Positions 1-11,400 of a stretch of 64,000 bases of DNA are shown one piece after another. The notes under the pieces were generated by a model that was given only the letters and a program-made list of their open reading frames with translations, was not told where the DNA came from and did no database searches. The stretch's first letter is position 1, and every line of letters starts with the position of its first letter. The DNA is taken from positions 20,232,501 through 20,296,500 of the forward strand of contig NC_088113.1 of NCBI RefSeq assembly GCF_036370855.1. Direction: 5' to 3'. The stretch is from Dromaius novaehollandiae (Eukaryota; Chordata; Aves; Casuariiformes; Dromaiidae). The translations under genes and the position numbers were made by a program.

Positions 1-243
1 CATACTCCTGCTCCTATGTTACCTTCTTGTCTAATGCTCTGTTTCCTAACCTCTTCCCATCCCAAGCCCTACAAAACTCAGAATATTTTCTCAGCTCTTT
101 CCAAATTTTCAGTTTAGGCCTGTAACAACCTAGTCTACTTTTTTACATCATCAAACAAAACAGTCAACTTTTTTATGTCACATAAGTGTCCATGTTCACC
201 CTCCATATAGCAGCCTGACAAAACACACTAAAACAAGACTCAC

Positions 244-377
244 CAGTTATTTTTGCAGTGTACCATATTCCATCACTGTGTTTTGCTAGGCAAGCCGAGC
301 CCACCTCCAGAGTGCTCAGATTGGGCTCCTGAAATGGCTGAAGCTCTTCCACAGACACCACTTGCCCATGGGAAAAC
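244..377 (-). CDS. ZGPAT: ZGPAT coding exon 2
   Basis: The exon is 134 nt, with acceptor CTGGCAG|GTTTTCC and donor ACTG|GTGAGT. The first base completes Arg217. The translation FSHGQVVSVEELQPFQEP supplies the finger histidine and enters the Tudor-like region. The last base is the first position of the next codon, whose exon lies left of the window. Confidence 0.92.
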
Positions 378-1814
378 CTGCCAGGGATGGTGGAAGAAGA
401 ATTATATCTGTCCCACTTGGAAAGGGTTTAAATAAAAATTCCTTCCCTCATCAAAGAAAATATGAGCCAGTTGTCAGCAGCGACGAATCTTCACCAATAA
501 TTATCAAAGTTTTATCACACGCTATGTCAATCACCCAAGATATTCTTCAGTTTTCATCTTAAAGACATTATTTATGACATTTGACAGTGCATTCTATCCT
601 AGAGAATTAAGCTCTTCTTGCTAGTGACATGCCCAGTAAAAAATTTCACAGAATTAAATTCTGTGAAATGCAGAATTCACAGAATTCACACAGAAATGTA
701 GGTCTCTAGTCCAAACTCCTGCTCGAAGCAAGACCAGCTTCAAAGACAGATCAGGTTGCTCAAGGCCTTCTCTAGCTAAGTCTTGAAAATCTCCAAAGAT
801 GGAGACTCCACGACCTCTCAGTGCAACTTGTATGCATGCACTATCTACAGACTAACTTTTTTTTTTTTTTTTTTAAACATCTTAATCGATTATTAATGTA
901 GCTACTCAGTGGAGTGGGTAAAATCTCTGCATTCTTCCACGGGATTTACCATTTCACCTCTGCATTAGCTGAAGAGAACAGTCAAACTGCTCGATGCCAC
1001 TGTTTACCATATCACAGTTTAAAAACAGAAAAAAAATATTTGGCAAAATTCCACCTGGTACAAAAGCCAAACGTGGCACTTTCAGAGGAGCTTTCTTCCC
1101 TTGCATGACAAGGCCTTTAGCAAAAAGAAAGCCATAAATTTCCTCCCACCCCTTTCTTTTTTACCGACAGTTCTCTTTAAATCTGCATTTGTCATCCAAG
1201 AAGAATGGACACGGCTTCAAAGACTTGTGCGTTGGATAGAGATACAGCACTCTGACTCCTGCACTGCCATCTTCCAAGTATTCTGTGCCCACAATCATGG
1301 CATTATGGTACTCCAGGGTCCCCCAAGAACTGTAGTATGGGGCTTTAACCTTCATCCCACTCAACTCCTCCTCCTCTCTGTCAGACTCCTCCTCCTCCTC
1401 CTCCTCCTCTTCACTGTACTTTGATTCACTTTTCTCATCAGTTTGTTCCTCTCTCTTTGATGATAGCTCAACGTTAGTAGCTGGAGGTTTGTGCTCAGTT
1501 CCAAGCTCAGCAATGGCTTCTTTAAAAGCAGCATATTCCTCATCTTGGGTGGAACTGTCTAGGTTGGCCTCCCGCTCGAGGGGGCCTACAGGGGAGGAGG
1601 AGGATGCGCTCGGATCTAACGTAGCCAGAAGTTTGCTCTTTTTAATAGACACCAGGCTAGATTCAGTCAGTTCTATCAGCTGCTTTAGGTCTTCCTGCAG
1701 CTGAATCAAGTCAGCGTGCTGCGAGGGGTCGAGGCCGGCCCCCAGGGCCCGCTCCACCTGCTGCAGCTGGGCGCCGTAGCTGTGGATGGCGGCCTCCAGG
1801 CTCTCCTCGTCCAT
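244..1814 (-). CDS. ZGPAT: ZGPAT, 5' part: coding exons 1 and 2 (gene continues past left edge)
   Basis: Zinc finger CCCH-type and G-patch protein, known in mammals as a nuclear transcriptional repressor that recruits NuRD and as a spliceosome-associated factor. Two exons are visible, 1165-1814 and 244-377, giving about 261 residues. Translation starts at the ATG at 1814 (MDEESLEAAI), matching the mammalian start; the GTG nine bases upstream is not needed. The N-terminal part is a coiled-coil-like segment (AQLQQVERALGAG). An acidic Glu run follows, then the conserved segment SAPYYSSWGTLEYHNAM-like, here KAPYYSSWGTLEYHNAM. The CCCH finger has Cys202, Cys210, Cys216 and His220 (C-x7-C-x5-C-x3-H) and is split by the intron within Arg217. 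Exon 2 begins the Tudor-like region (GSACLAKHSDGIWYTAKIT). The G-patch lies off the window. The human protein is about 511-531 residues, so about half is present. The promoter is shared with ARFRP1. Identification is secure from residue-level similarity and synteny. Confidence 0.95.
378..1164 (-). other. ZGPAT: ZGPAT intron 1
   Basis: This intron lies between the two coding exons and has a canonical donor and acceptor. It contains a CR1 fragment at about 645-860 and a T-run at about 858-874. I see nothing else in it. Confidence 0.9.
645..860 (-). mobile_element. CR1 LINE 3' fragment, minus orientation
   Basis: The plus strand reads like the reverse complement of a CR1 3' end: octamers of the CACAGAAT type, then a 'tctagtccaaactcctgctc' segment, 'caggttgctcaaggcc', and 'tctccaaagatggagactcc'. 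These are familiar blocks of avian CR1. The fragment is 5'-truncated, as most CR1 copies are, and diverged. It sits in ZGPAT intron 1. Confidence 0.85.
1165..1814 (-). CDS. ZGPAT: ZGPAT coding exon 1
   Basis: The exon is 650 nt (216 codons plus two bases). It ends at the donor CG|GTAAAA, where Arg217 is split. It contains the acidic Glu run encoded by the triplet repeat at 1386-1411 and the first three cysteines of the CCCH finger. An in-frame stop immediately follows the donor, which supports the exon end. Confidence 0.93.
1386..1411 (-). repeat. GAG/GGA triplet repeat in ZGPAT exon 1 (poly-Glu)
   Basis: A near-perfect TCC/CTC run on the plus strand is GAG codons on the coding strand. It encodes eight or nine consecutive glutamates in the acidic linker before the CCCH finger. 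Being in frame, it can vary in length by whole codons without breaking the gene. Confidence 0.85.
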
Positions 1815-2193
1815 CGTCAGCACAGCGCAGGCGGCTCCGACCGCGTCCCTTCGGCGAACTCACGACACATTCGAGCAGGTTACTTAGAGCGATGAACGGG
1901 TCTCCGGGCGCAGCCGCCAGCGGCTAAACCCACCGTCCTGCTGCTTCCCCGGAGGAGGCCCGACGCGGCGCCTGCAGCGGGGGACACGGAGCGGCGCGTT
2001 ATCGCGGGCCGCCGCCCTGCGGCGAGAGTGCCTGGCCCGGGCCAGCCGGGCTCGCACGGCGCCGTAGCCTGTCCCAAGCGCTCAGGGCTGGCGCAGCGCC
2101 ACGGCCATCACCGCCGTCCCCACCACCGGCCGCCCGCCTTACTCACCCCCCTGGTCCCCCCTTCCTCTTGGGGCACCGCCATGACACCCCCTC

Positions 2194-2226
2194 AACTTCC
2201 GGTCCTCCACATCACCCCACTTCCGG
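2194..2226. promoter_or_regulatory. Two ETS/GABPA-like sites
   Basis: Two copies of ACTTCCGG, the reverse complement of the ETS core CCGGAAGT, lie about 25 bases apart in the shared promoter. Such pairs are common in bidirectional housekeeping promoters. Confidence 0.6.
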
Positions 2227-2310
2227 CCACTCTAGCCGACACGTGATGCCGTTTAGGCTCGCAGACTTCCCCTACCGCGCCGGCGCAGGCAGTGGCCGTT
2301 GGAGCGCTCG

Positions 2311-2330
2311 GCATTCTGGGAGTCGTAGTC
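2311..2330 (-). promoter_or_regulatory. ZNF143/THAP11 (SBS) motif, minus orientation
   Basis: The reverse complement reads GACTACGACTCCCAGAATGC, close to the SBS consensus ACTACAATTCCCAGAATGC. It lies between the two genes and points toward ZGPAT. Confidence 0.7.
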
Positions 2331-2368
2331 CCCTCAAGGGGGCGGCACCGCTCTGGCCGCGCTGCGAG

Positions 2369-2384
2369 AACTACATTTCCCAGG
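2369..2384 (+). promoter_or_regulatory. ZNF143/THAP11 (SBS) motif, plus orientation
   Basis: AACTACATTTCCCAGG matches the core ACTACANTTCCCAG of the SBS motif. It lies about 40 bases from, and opposite to, the first copy, just upstream of the inferred ARFRP1 first exon. Confidence 0.65.
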
Positions 2385-2468
2385 GTACCACGCGGCGGCC
2401 GGGCGCCGGCGGCCGGTGCCGGAGGGGAGCGCTGAGGCGCGGGGGACGGAAGGTGTCTGTGGTGCCCG
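2385..2468 (+). other. ARFRP1: ARFRP1 probable non-coding first exon
   Basis: The ARFRP1 start codon lies seven bases after a splice acceptor at 3680, so a non-coding upstream exon must exist. The best donor in the CpG island is GCCCG|GTGAGG, after 2468. The 5' end is a guess placed just after the ZNF143-type motif; the 3' boundary is better supported. Confidence 0.5.
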
Positions 2469-3680
2469 GTGAGGGGCCGCGGGTCTCGGGCTGCGTCCTC
2501 GGGTCTTGCGGACGGGGGGAGCGGGGCGCGGCCGGGTCTCGTGGCAGCTGTGTGAGGCGCTGCCAGGCCCGGCCGCGGTGGGGCTGGGGCCGGGCTCCGC
2601 GCGGGGAGGCCTGTGCCGCGCCCGGCGCCGCGCCGGTGGCAGCGGGCAGGGCCGAGCGGGGAGCGGGCGGCGGGGTCTGGCCCCGGGGCCGGGGCCGGCC
2701 CCTCTTGTGCAGCCGGAGGGGAAGGGTCGGGCCTCCCGGCCTCGCCCTGGCTGTGGTCCAGCCTGGGAAGCCCCTCGCGCCGAGGCTGGAGCAAGTTTTC
2801 CTTTCTCCCTCCCTTTTAGGCAACGTTATTTCGCCTCAGAGCGGTTATTTACCTGCCCGCTCGCTCAGAGGCAGCTGCCTCTGAAACGTGCTGCCTTGAG
2901 GTTCCCCGTGTCCGTTTAAAGCGACGGGTTGCTGTGGTGTGGTGCTTGGTGCCGATGCTTCCTGCATCTCAGCGAAACTTCTCTGCCTTGTTTGTATAAA
3001 CCCAGCAAAAGAGCATGTGCTCGGGCAGGGCTCGTCACAGTCTGACTTCCAGTCCTGTGCTTTGGCACTTGTCTTCGTGGTGTTGCAAGGTGATAAAATA
3101 CTTGAATTGTGAATACTATAAGAGAAAGCTGTTGCTGGAGAATGGATAAATTAAGATAGGTAGTCTTTTTTACAAGCCTTTAAAAGTAATATACTCCCTG
3201 CTCAGTTTGACTGTTAAAGATCCCGTGATACAGTCGTGGATGGGACTGTCCAGCATGTTCTTGCTCAAAATACCCATTCTGTGTGTTTGTATGCAGTTAA
3301 CTTCATTCTGTGGACCGTGTCTATAGTCCAAAAGACTTTAAAGAATGTTTAGCTCTCTTTTAAGCCTCAGAACAGACAGGGGAGTTTTCAGATGAGTAGG
3401 GGTTTGCACTGGATGATATGCACTCTCAAAATTTGGCTGTGTGCGTAAACAGGGGTAAGCTCTGTGCAAGATGACCCCCTGCACGTATGCATTTGAAAAC
3501 CTGATCTTTTTTTTCCCGTGAACTTGGATCTATGATTTGTCCTGGGGTTACCTAAATATGAGAGTTACTGATAAAAGAATAACACCACTTATTCCTCTGA
3601 TGTTGGAAAAATTTACGTTGTAGAATGAGAGACTTCTGGAAATGACCCCTTCATTAAGGATTTCTTGGCATTTGTTGCAG
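2469..3680 (+). other. ARFRP1: ARFRP1 intron 1 (5' UTR intron)
   Basis: The first 450 bases are still CpG-island sequence; the rest is ordinary AT-richer intron. Long open frames on both strands in the GC-rich part are composition artefacts. I see no other feature. Confidence 0.55.
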
Positions 3681-3687
3681 GAGCAGG

Positions 3688-3780
3688 ATGTATACTCTGT
3701 TGTCTGGACTCTATAAATACATGTTCCAGAGGGATGAGTACTGTGTCTTGATCCTTGGTTTGGACAATGCTGGTAAAACA
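3688..3780 (+). CDS. ARFRP1: ARFRP1 coding exon 1
   Basis: The exon begins at 3681 after TTTGTTGCAG with seven UTR bases, then ATG TAT ACT. It encodes residues 1-31, ending in GLDNAGKT, the P-loop, at the donor ACA|GTAAGT (phase 0). Confidence 0.97.
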
Positions 3781-6700
3781 GTAAGTACCGTTAATTACCA
3801 ATTACGTGGAAGGCATATGCCATTCTAAACATTCCTATTCTCCAAAGACAAACTTCCAAGAGGCAGGTCAGTGTAACTCATTACGGGATATTTTGGTGAT
3901 GTTACCCACAAGAATCAACTCCTCTCCCTGTATTTAAATTTAGCATAAGCTTTCAGGGATATAGCTGAGACTCTGATAATCCTGTAATCACCTGGGATCC
4001 CTTCTTTCTTTGCTAAAAAGGGAACAAGAGGAGTGGTTTGTTCCGAGGTTAAATAGGGCAGTAGCTATTGGAACAGGATTCTGCCCTAAAGGAAAGGCAG
4101 GTTTTGGTTAGGATTACCCATGTTTGGGAGTAGTTACTCTTTCTTGTTCCTTTTCAGACCTTCCTTGAACAAACTAAAACTCGATTTAACAAGAACTACA
4201 AAGGGATGAGTTTGTCCAAAATCACAACCACTGTAGGCTTAAACAGTAAGTAAATCCACTTGGAAATTTTTCCACTTTTCCTGCAAAGTTAGACAACAGT
4301 TGTTTCTTCCTTGAAATATTTTAGAAGAATTGACAAGGGGAAAATGGTTCCTGGAAATAGAGATCTTATGTCCTAGCTCCCCATATACTTTTTGTAAGAG
4401 AATAAATTGACTTGCTTAGCTTTTGAAGAAAATACCCTGAAGTCTTAAGAACTGCGTATCCCATTTCAGTGCTATGCTTAGAAATTAAGCTAAGTTTCAC
4501 TGGAGTTTGCTGGCCTGATTCTCATCTTATTTATACTGATGTGACTCTACCCGATCTTGTGTGCCACTATTTTCTAAGGTATTGTTTTCTTGTTAAAAGT
4601 AGTACTGTATGTGATTTGCTTCTGTAGAAGACTGTTCCATCCCTCCTTGGGGGTGTTGTGTAGGTGTGATCCTTGAGAGCACACAGCCAATTTTCATTGG
4701 ATTGGATTTGTCTTCTTTCCTTCTAGTTGGTACTATTGATGTTGGCAAAACTCGGCTGATGTTCTGGGATCTTGGAGGACAGGAAGAGCTACAGTCCCTT
4801 TGGGACAAGGTTGGGGAAGTAATTTTTCTTATATAAAAATGTTTTTTACACCTCTCTCAGAATTGGAGAAATATGATCGTTTAGTACTCATACAGGCTTA
4901 CTGGTAGCCCAAATATTTAGCATTAACACGTTTCCAGAGTTTCAATTTTATCTGTGCAAGATTTGCAAAGATGATGCTTAACATTTGCATTATTGTTTAG
5001 AGAAACTAATTATCGACTTCTGTGTGAGGACTGTGCCAGTATTATCATTTGTATGTAATAAATGAGGTATTATCAGTGGTAATTTCCTTACCCAAAGTCA
5101 CAGAGGGACCTGAAAAGAGATCTCGGATAGCTCATATAAGAGCTACAGTCTAGTTCTAAATAAAATGAAATACGATTTGAAGTTCTCTGGGCTATTTTAT
5201 ACAGCAAGTCAGGCCAAGCGAAGGAAAACATTGATGAAAGCAGAAAGATAAAAGCTGAGATGTGTTTCTGGGCTCAACACTTTCAAGGCTTTTACAGTAC
5301 CACACAAAAGTGAAGTATATACCAATATCAACACTTGTCGCCTCCCCCTGTGATAACTGTTCTTGTGGAACAGAGGGTGCAGTCTCCCCAGCTGGATGGT
5401 GTTTTGTAGCTACATTAAAAGCATAGTTATTAGAAGTCCTAGGCACAATATGCAGCATTCAGATGTCTGACAAAGAATATTAAACCAGTGTGCTCTCAGG
5501 CCAACCAAACGTGCCACCTGCGCCCTTGACTTCATTGTTTGATCAAGACATGCATTACTGCTGCTACTGTTATCAATCGCTTGAGATATATTACTCAACT
5601 GCACAGTTGATCAGGCTTAAAAAAACATCGAATTCTGCCTGTAATCACCTGGGTTAAAAAGAGTCTGCAGTTAAATTTCTTCACCTGTTTGGTTCAACAG
5701 GCCTGCAAACAGGACAGGCAATGCATTTCGCGTGCCACCATTCTTCTCTTCAGACGAATATTATGGGAATAGCTAGCTCTCACTGGTTATCTCTTTTGTG
5801 TACATATAAAAAAAATAATAATGAGGAGGAGGTGGTCCTAGCTGCTACGTACACTGATATCTGTGTTACCATTTCAGTATTATGCTGAGTCTCATGGAGT
5901 GATCTATGTTATTGACTCCACTGATGAGGAGAGGCTCTCAGAATCTAAAAAAGCTTTTGGTGAGTACACCATATTTTACCAGTACTGTGATTTCATGATG
6001 TATTGTGTCCCAGTTCTGTCATTACGATCATGTCTTTTCCTGTGTCCTTGAAGTAAGCTGTGTCCTGTTGATGACATGTCTGTAGTGCTTTTGAACCTTT
6101 GTTCAAAAAGAAAAGATACTGTGATGAATGTAGTCCTGAGAGTTTGGATCAAATCAAACTAACAAGGAGGTGCCTCTTGCTTCCTCTCTATGTCCAGATA
6201 ATTTGTGTCAAGCATTTGTGCAACTTTGTCTTATAGAATTAGCTAAACCTGTCTTGTTTTTTATTTCTGTGCTTTATAGAGAAAGTGGTTACTAGTGAAG
6301 CTCTGGAAGGGGTTCCCATTCTGGTATTAGCTAACAAGCAGGATGTAGAGGTAAGATCACTGCAGAAAATTTAGTTATTCAATGACCAAATAAGACTTGG
6401 AAAGGTGGACTGCGTATATCCTTGTTAAATTTATTTCATGGCCCTGGACTGGTGCTTAACAAAGTTTTCCTTCTGCTAGAAATAATTACTGTGAATTTAG
6501 TTTTCTGCTTTTCCTTTCTCCTCTAGCTCTCTTCCAGTGACACAAGTGAGCTCACTATAGACATGTGCATCTTGGCTGTTTTGAGCCATTTATGTAAACA
6601 GAACAAACTATGTAGCTATGGTGGGTTTTATTTACTGTGACTTGGTATCTTGATACTGTTTTTCCTGTTTATTCAGCAAAACAATGTTTAGTGGGCTTCT

Positions 6701-8412
6701 GTTTATGATGCTGTTCCTGGAATTGTACCTGGAATTGCAGTACTGCAGTTTGAGTGATTATTCTCTAGATGGAGCTAGATACTTTCAGTAGAATTTGAAA
6801 ACTAGAACTTGCAGCTGTGGTATGTATTTCAAAGAATGCTAATGCTTCCCAGCTTCTTCCCCAGGACTTCCACACCTATCTCAATGAGTATAATTGTGGG
6901 AAATACTTCAGACTTCTATAGCTATCACTTTTAAGAGAGGATTTGGTCGTACTTTACTTGTACAGCACAACAATTGTGTTTTGTTTTTTTTTTTTTTTGA
7001 TGATCATAAATTTTAGTCATTGAAATAAATGAAATCTAATTCTACATAAGATACAGCATGAGATTAAGAGCCAGGACTCCTGATTTCTGGTCCTGGCTTT
7101 GCTGTGAACTGTCTCTTTTAGCTGGTGACGGTGCTGACTGTCTGTTTTCTGTGTGGAAACTAGAATACTAACTCTCATTTCCATGCAACACTGCAGCTTT
7201 ACAGCAGGGAGCAGTCTGCAGTCTTTCCTTTAGTTATTGACAGCTAAACTACATGCAGTGACCCAGAAAGCTGTTCCAGTTTTACCCATGGCTCTATAGG
7301 CATGTTTTGTTTTCTGGGCATACTACAAAAGCCAGCTCTTCTGGCACCCTAACAGGGTTAATGAAAAGAGGTTGAACAAATGAACTTTTTTTAACACAAC
7401 TAGAAAGAGGTATCTGGAACAGGCTTTCAAGATAAAAGCTATGAATGACTCCTTGCCCCCTCTAGAGGGTCCAAGACTAGCCCACAGATTCAGTGCCTTT
7501 ATGCAGTCATAGAACTGTGACAACAGATCAGCAAAGCTGTGCGGACTGGAGGTATATTTATTTTTAATAAACATCTAAATTGTATATTTAGGGGCCTACT
7601 TCTAGAGTATGATCTTGGATCACAGAACACAGAGTAAAGCAACATGAATGCTAGTAATAACATATGAAAGGGACTATAGCTTATTCTGCAGTGACTATTC
7701 AGGCTCTCTTCAACAAGGTTTAGAAAATCCAGAAGTATCTGTCTCCTCTGCTGATCTAGCAGCAGTAAAGACTTTTGGAAGAAAATTGAACATTACAGGA
7801 TTATCACTAATAGAGATTTCTCTGCTCTGGATGTCCAGACATATAATTGTAGTGGAGAATTCTCCCCAGCTTAACTCTTTTGTTAAGTGGTATCTTAACA
7901 TTACTGGTGTTTGCAGGTGGAGGATAATGCAGCTGTTCATGATTACATCTTTAAAGGCCAGCAGAATACTTTTGGTAAAATACATCAGAAGTAGCATGTC
8001 TGACCTTTTTTTTAAGGTTACGTTCCTCACAGTAAGCTAACAAATGTTTCAACTCTGACTCACCCAAACACAATCTTGAAATGCCTTAAATTACATAAAG
8101 TGTAACAATTTTTTTTGGCCCTGTCTCTAAATTCCTTGTAGAAAAAAATTCCTCTATTAATAATCAGTACTATTCTTGAGTAAATTGCGCCTACTGCCCA
8201 GCACTGCCAAGCAGGAGTGGTGTTTGGCAGTATCAGGAGAATGAAATACAGTCATAGGCTGCAAAATACCAGTTCAGAAATCTAATATCGTGACAATAGA
8301 GTGGATGAATTTTCCATGTGTCAGGATTATGCTCTGTTTAGCGTAGGTTTCAAAACTAGATGATTTTGCAATTAACTGGGTGGAAAAAAAAGTGGGTGAA
8401 GTTTTCTTTTTC

Positions 8413-8443
<31 letters not shown>

Positions 8444-11400
8444 CAAGTAACTATAGCTTTGTAGGAGGATTAAATATTTGGTGGGCTCCCTTTCAAGTAT
8501 TGAAGTATTTTTGGGCCACTTTTCAAAGTATTAGGCAGTTTTGCTTGCCTGACACTTCCTGCAGAGAAAACTGCAAAATATGAATTTATATTTTCTGTTT
8601 TGATGTGAATAGAAATGTTTAAACATTATAAAAGCTATATATTTCTGAGCTGTAAAATGAGCTGTTAAACCTTGGCAGGGGGGAACAGAATGCCTCATTT
8701 TGGAACATTTAATACTGGAATAACTGAGCTGAAGAAATAGCATACAAAAGGAATTAGATGTTGTATAATGTCTAGGATGATGTCTTTGGGAGGAAGTCTT
8801 GTCTTGCAAGGCTGAAGATAATTTTTGGAAATTTAATTTGGAATCCCCAGAGTTTTGGAAAGCCACAGCATATCGTTGAAAAATGAGGAGTGGTGGTGAG
8901 TAGCTGTGTATAGTGGAAGACTTATAGTTCTACCTGTTTGTGGTACTGGTACAGATACTAGAAAATGTCTTCTATATGATGACCGTTCTCAATTCCAAAT
9001 TGAGAAATATGACAGCTTCTGTGTAAAATTAATTTTCATCAGCTTGTAAAAAACAATAGCACAGAACATGGGTCAGGTGGTGTAGACTTTTTTTTTTGTT
9101 CGTTAGGTTATCAACCTTTCTATTAGCTCCTATTTTAGTTTCATTCTGCTAACCGATTACTCTTGAGATAGCTGAAGAGCCTATATTTACTTCAAGTTTA
9201 ATCCCAATAAGCTAAGCCACATTGTTGTCTTTCCTGTGGTGGATCTGGCAAATGGAGACTCTGCAATCCAATCTGTTTTGCCTAAAACAGCCGCTGATGC
9301 ATTTTTGCGGATGACTCCATTTCTGGGGTCACAACTTTGCTGCTTCATATGGTTCTGGGTGTACCCTTCCTGACCGTTAATTTGAGTAATGCTGCTCTGA
9401 ACCCTTCATAAAATGAACTTTGTTGTACCGCCAGGTCAGTCCTGGGTAGACTGTCTTGAAAAGCCTGAAGGCTTTATATTTAATAGATGTTTTAGCATGC
9501 ACTCTTTAGGGAATGATGAGATAGAAATACAACAGGTTGTGTGAAGTTTGTCTGAAATGTACGGTAGATAAGACCATTATTCCAGAAAGGTCATGTGTAG
9601 ATTTTATTATTGTAACAATGAGCTGTTTGTGTGATCACAGATGATCCGGTTTCCGTAGTTTTCTCTTGGTTTATGTGGTTTCAGCTGAGAAACAAAACAC
9701 AGCTATAAACAAATATTTTGTAATGGAGATAGGGAGGAGGAAAAGAGAGGGGAACTCAAGCCGCAGATGACATTTTCTTTTAAGCATGAAAAGCTCAAAT
9801 GCTTCTAGATGAAATGATGACTGACCTACCTCTTCTCTGCTGTAAGACAGGATTGCAATTCATGGCTTCCCCTTGAACAGTGAAACAAGACTTCTTGGAA
9901 TTGATAGTTCAGTGGTGGTGTCCCCTTTGCTGCATGTTATTGTACTTCAATTATTATGTTATTTAATGCTCATCAAAACACATTTAATGTTGTGATGTAG
10001 CAACATCCTACTGTAAAAAATGTAAATGGTGCAAAGTCTCCTCAGAAGCAGAATCCATCCTGACCCAAACTTCTGCAGAGGTTGATGGCTGGAGAGTTCT
10101 GTGAAAGTTAGAGCAGGCCACAATCATATTAGGAACTGAGAAGAGGAACTTTCTAAAATGGATTAAGAGGTTCTAGCTGTGTGTGTTTTTGTTTTTGTTT
10201 TTTTTAAAGCTACAGCAGTTCTAAGCTGCACTTGGAAAGGTGGACTTCTCAAAGGCCTCAGGGGTAGACAAGGCGAAGGAAACAGATTCTGTGCTGCTTG
10301 TTTCTGACTGTAGGTAGGGACAGAACATGCCATATTTGGCTGGATGTGTGCAGGTATCCTGGTCTGCTGATGGTTTTTGGAAAGTCCATTGCCTGACTGC
10401 TTTGCATGAGCAGTGCAAGTAGAAATAAAGCTGCCCTGTGAGGAGGGAAGAAATGTTGGCCCCTTTTCAAAATTAACTCACTCACTATTCCCTAGTAAGC
10501 CTCCAACATCGTACTTATCTGGTGTCATTCACTGATAAGAAGTAAAACTGGAAAAGAGTGCTGAAAAGAGTTTGAATGAGTCTGTCTTGAATCCTGCCTA
10601 CTGAGAGAGGTTCTGTATTTGGAGCAACTGAGGCTGCAGGAGTTCGTGACTAGAATGACTGGTGCTTTGACAGTACACCATACCGCAGGTATGAATCCAA
10701 GCAATTCCAATAGAGGAGCTTTGAGATGGTACAGTTCAGGACAGAAAAGACATCATTACAGTGCTCTGCATTGTTGTTTTCCACCTTGAACACTTTCTCA
10801 TATTTCCTTGAAAGATTCTAAAATGTATCATCAGCCAGAAAAGGAGAAGTTGTTATACTGTAATATTAAACTTTACTTTTTTAGCTATTTATCCAATGGA
10901 TGACAGCTCATCTTTATGAATTTCAGGCTTTTCATTTGACTAAAATATTGAAATAGCTTGTAATGACTTTCGTGTGTGAAGTGAGTAACATTTTGTATAC
11001 AGTTTCCTGCTCATTGATTGAAACTGCAACTCTGAAATGCAACTTAGGTCATAAGAAAATACAGTCATCAGAAGTTGCACAATTAATGGATTCTGGGCCC
11101 TTCACAGTGGAAAATCACCAGTCTGGATTCAAGGACATTGGGTGAGCTGGGTGCCATTAAACTTCTCTCAACCCATTTCTTAAGAACCCATCTTACTTGT
11201 AAGCACTGAATCCTGCTTATTTATCACATACTCATCTCCACAGTAATTTCTGATATTTGATTTTTTCACAACTGGTGTTTTGCAAAATGGAGAGCTAATA
11301 TAATTCATTTCCATCTTTATGCTAAGTTAACGCCCAGACTCGTAGGAGACTGAATTCCTGTTTGTACATAGTCTGTGCTTCCAAAGTATACACCAACCTG

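Larger units (their letters stand above)
1815..2470. promoter_or_regulatory. Bidirectional CpG-rich ZGPAT/ARFRP1 promoter
   Basis: This is very CpG-rich DNA between two head-to-head genes: the ZGPAT start codon at 1814 (minus) and the inferred ARFRP1 first exon ending at 2468 (plus). No TATA box is apparent. Visible sites include ACTTCCGG at 2194-2202 and 2219-2226 (ETS/GABPA-like), CACGTG at 2240-2245, CCGCCAT near 2177 (YY1-like), and ZNF143/THAP11-type motifs at 2311-2330 and 2369-2384. Transcription start sites cannot be placed exactly from sequence. Confidence 0.75.

Noticed and set aside
1815-1823. GTG nine bases upstream of the ZGPAT ATG as an alternative start
   Set aside because: The ATG at 1814 begins the conserved MDEESLE sequence; a non-ATG start is not needed.
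2168-2884. Long overlapping open frames on both strands at the ARFRP1 5' end
   Set aside because: CpG-island sequence lacks stop codons; the region is promoter, first exon and intron 1.
7648-8040. 130-codon open frame in ARFRP1 intron 5
   Set aside because: It has no recognisable homology, lies in an AT-rich intron and overlaps an antisense open frame.
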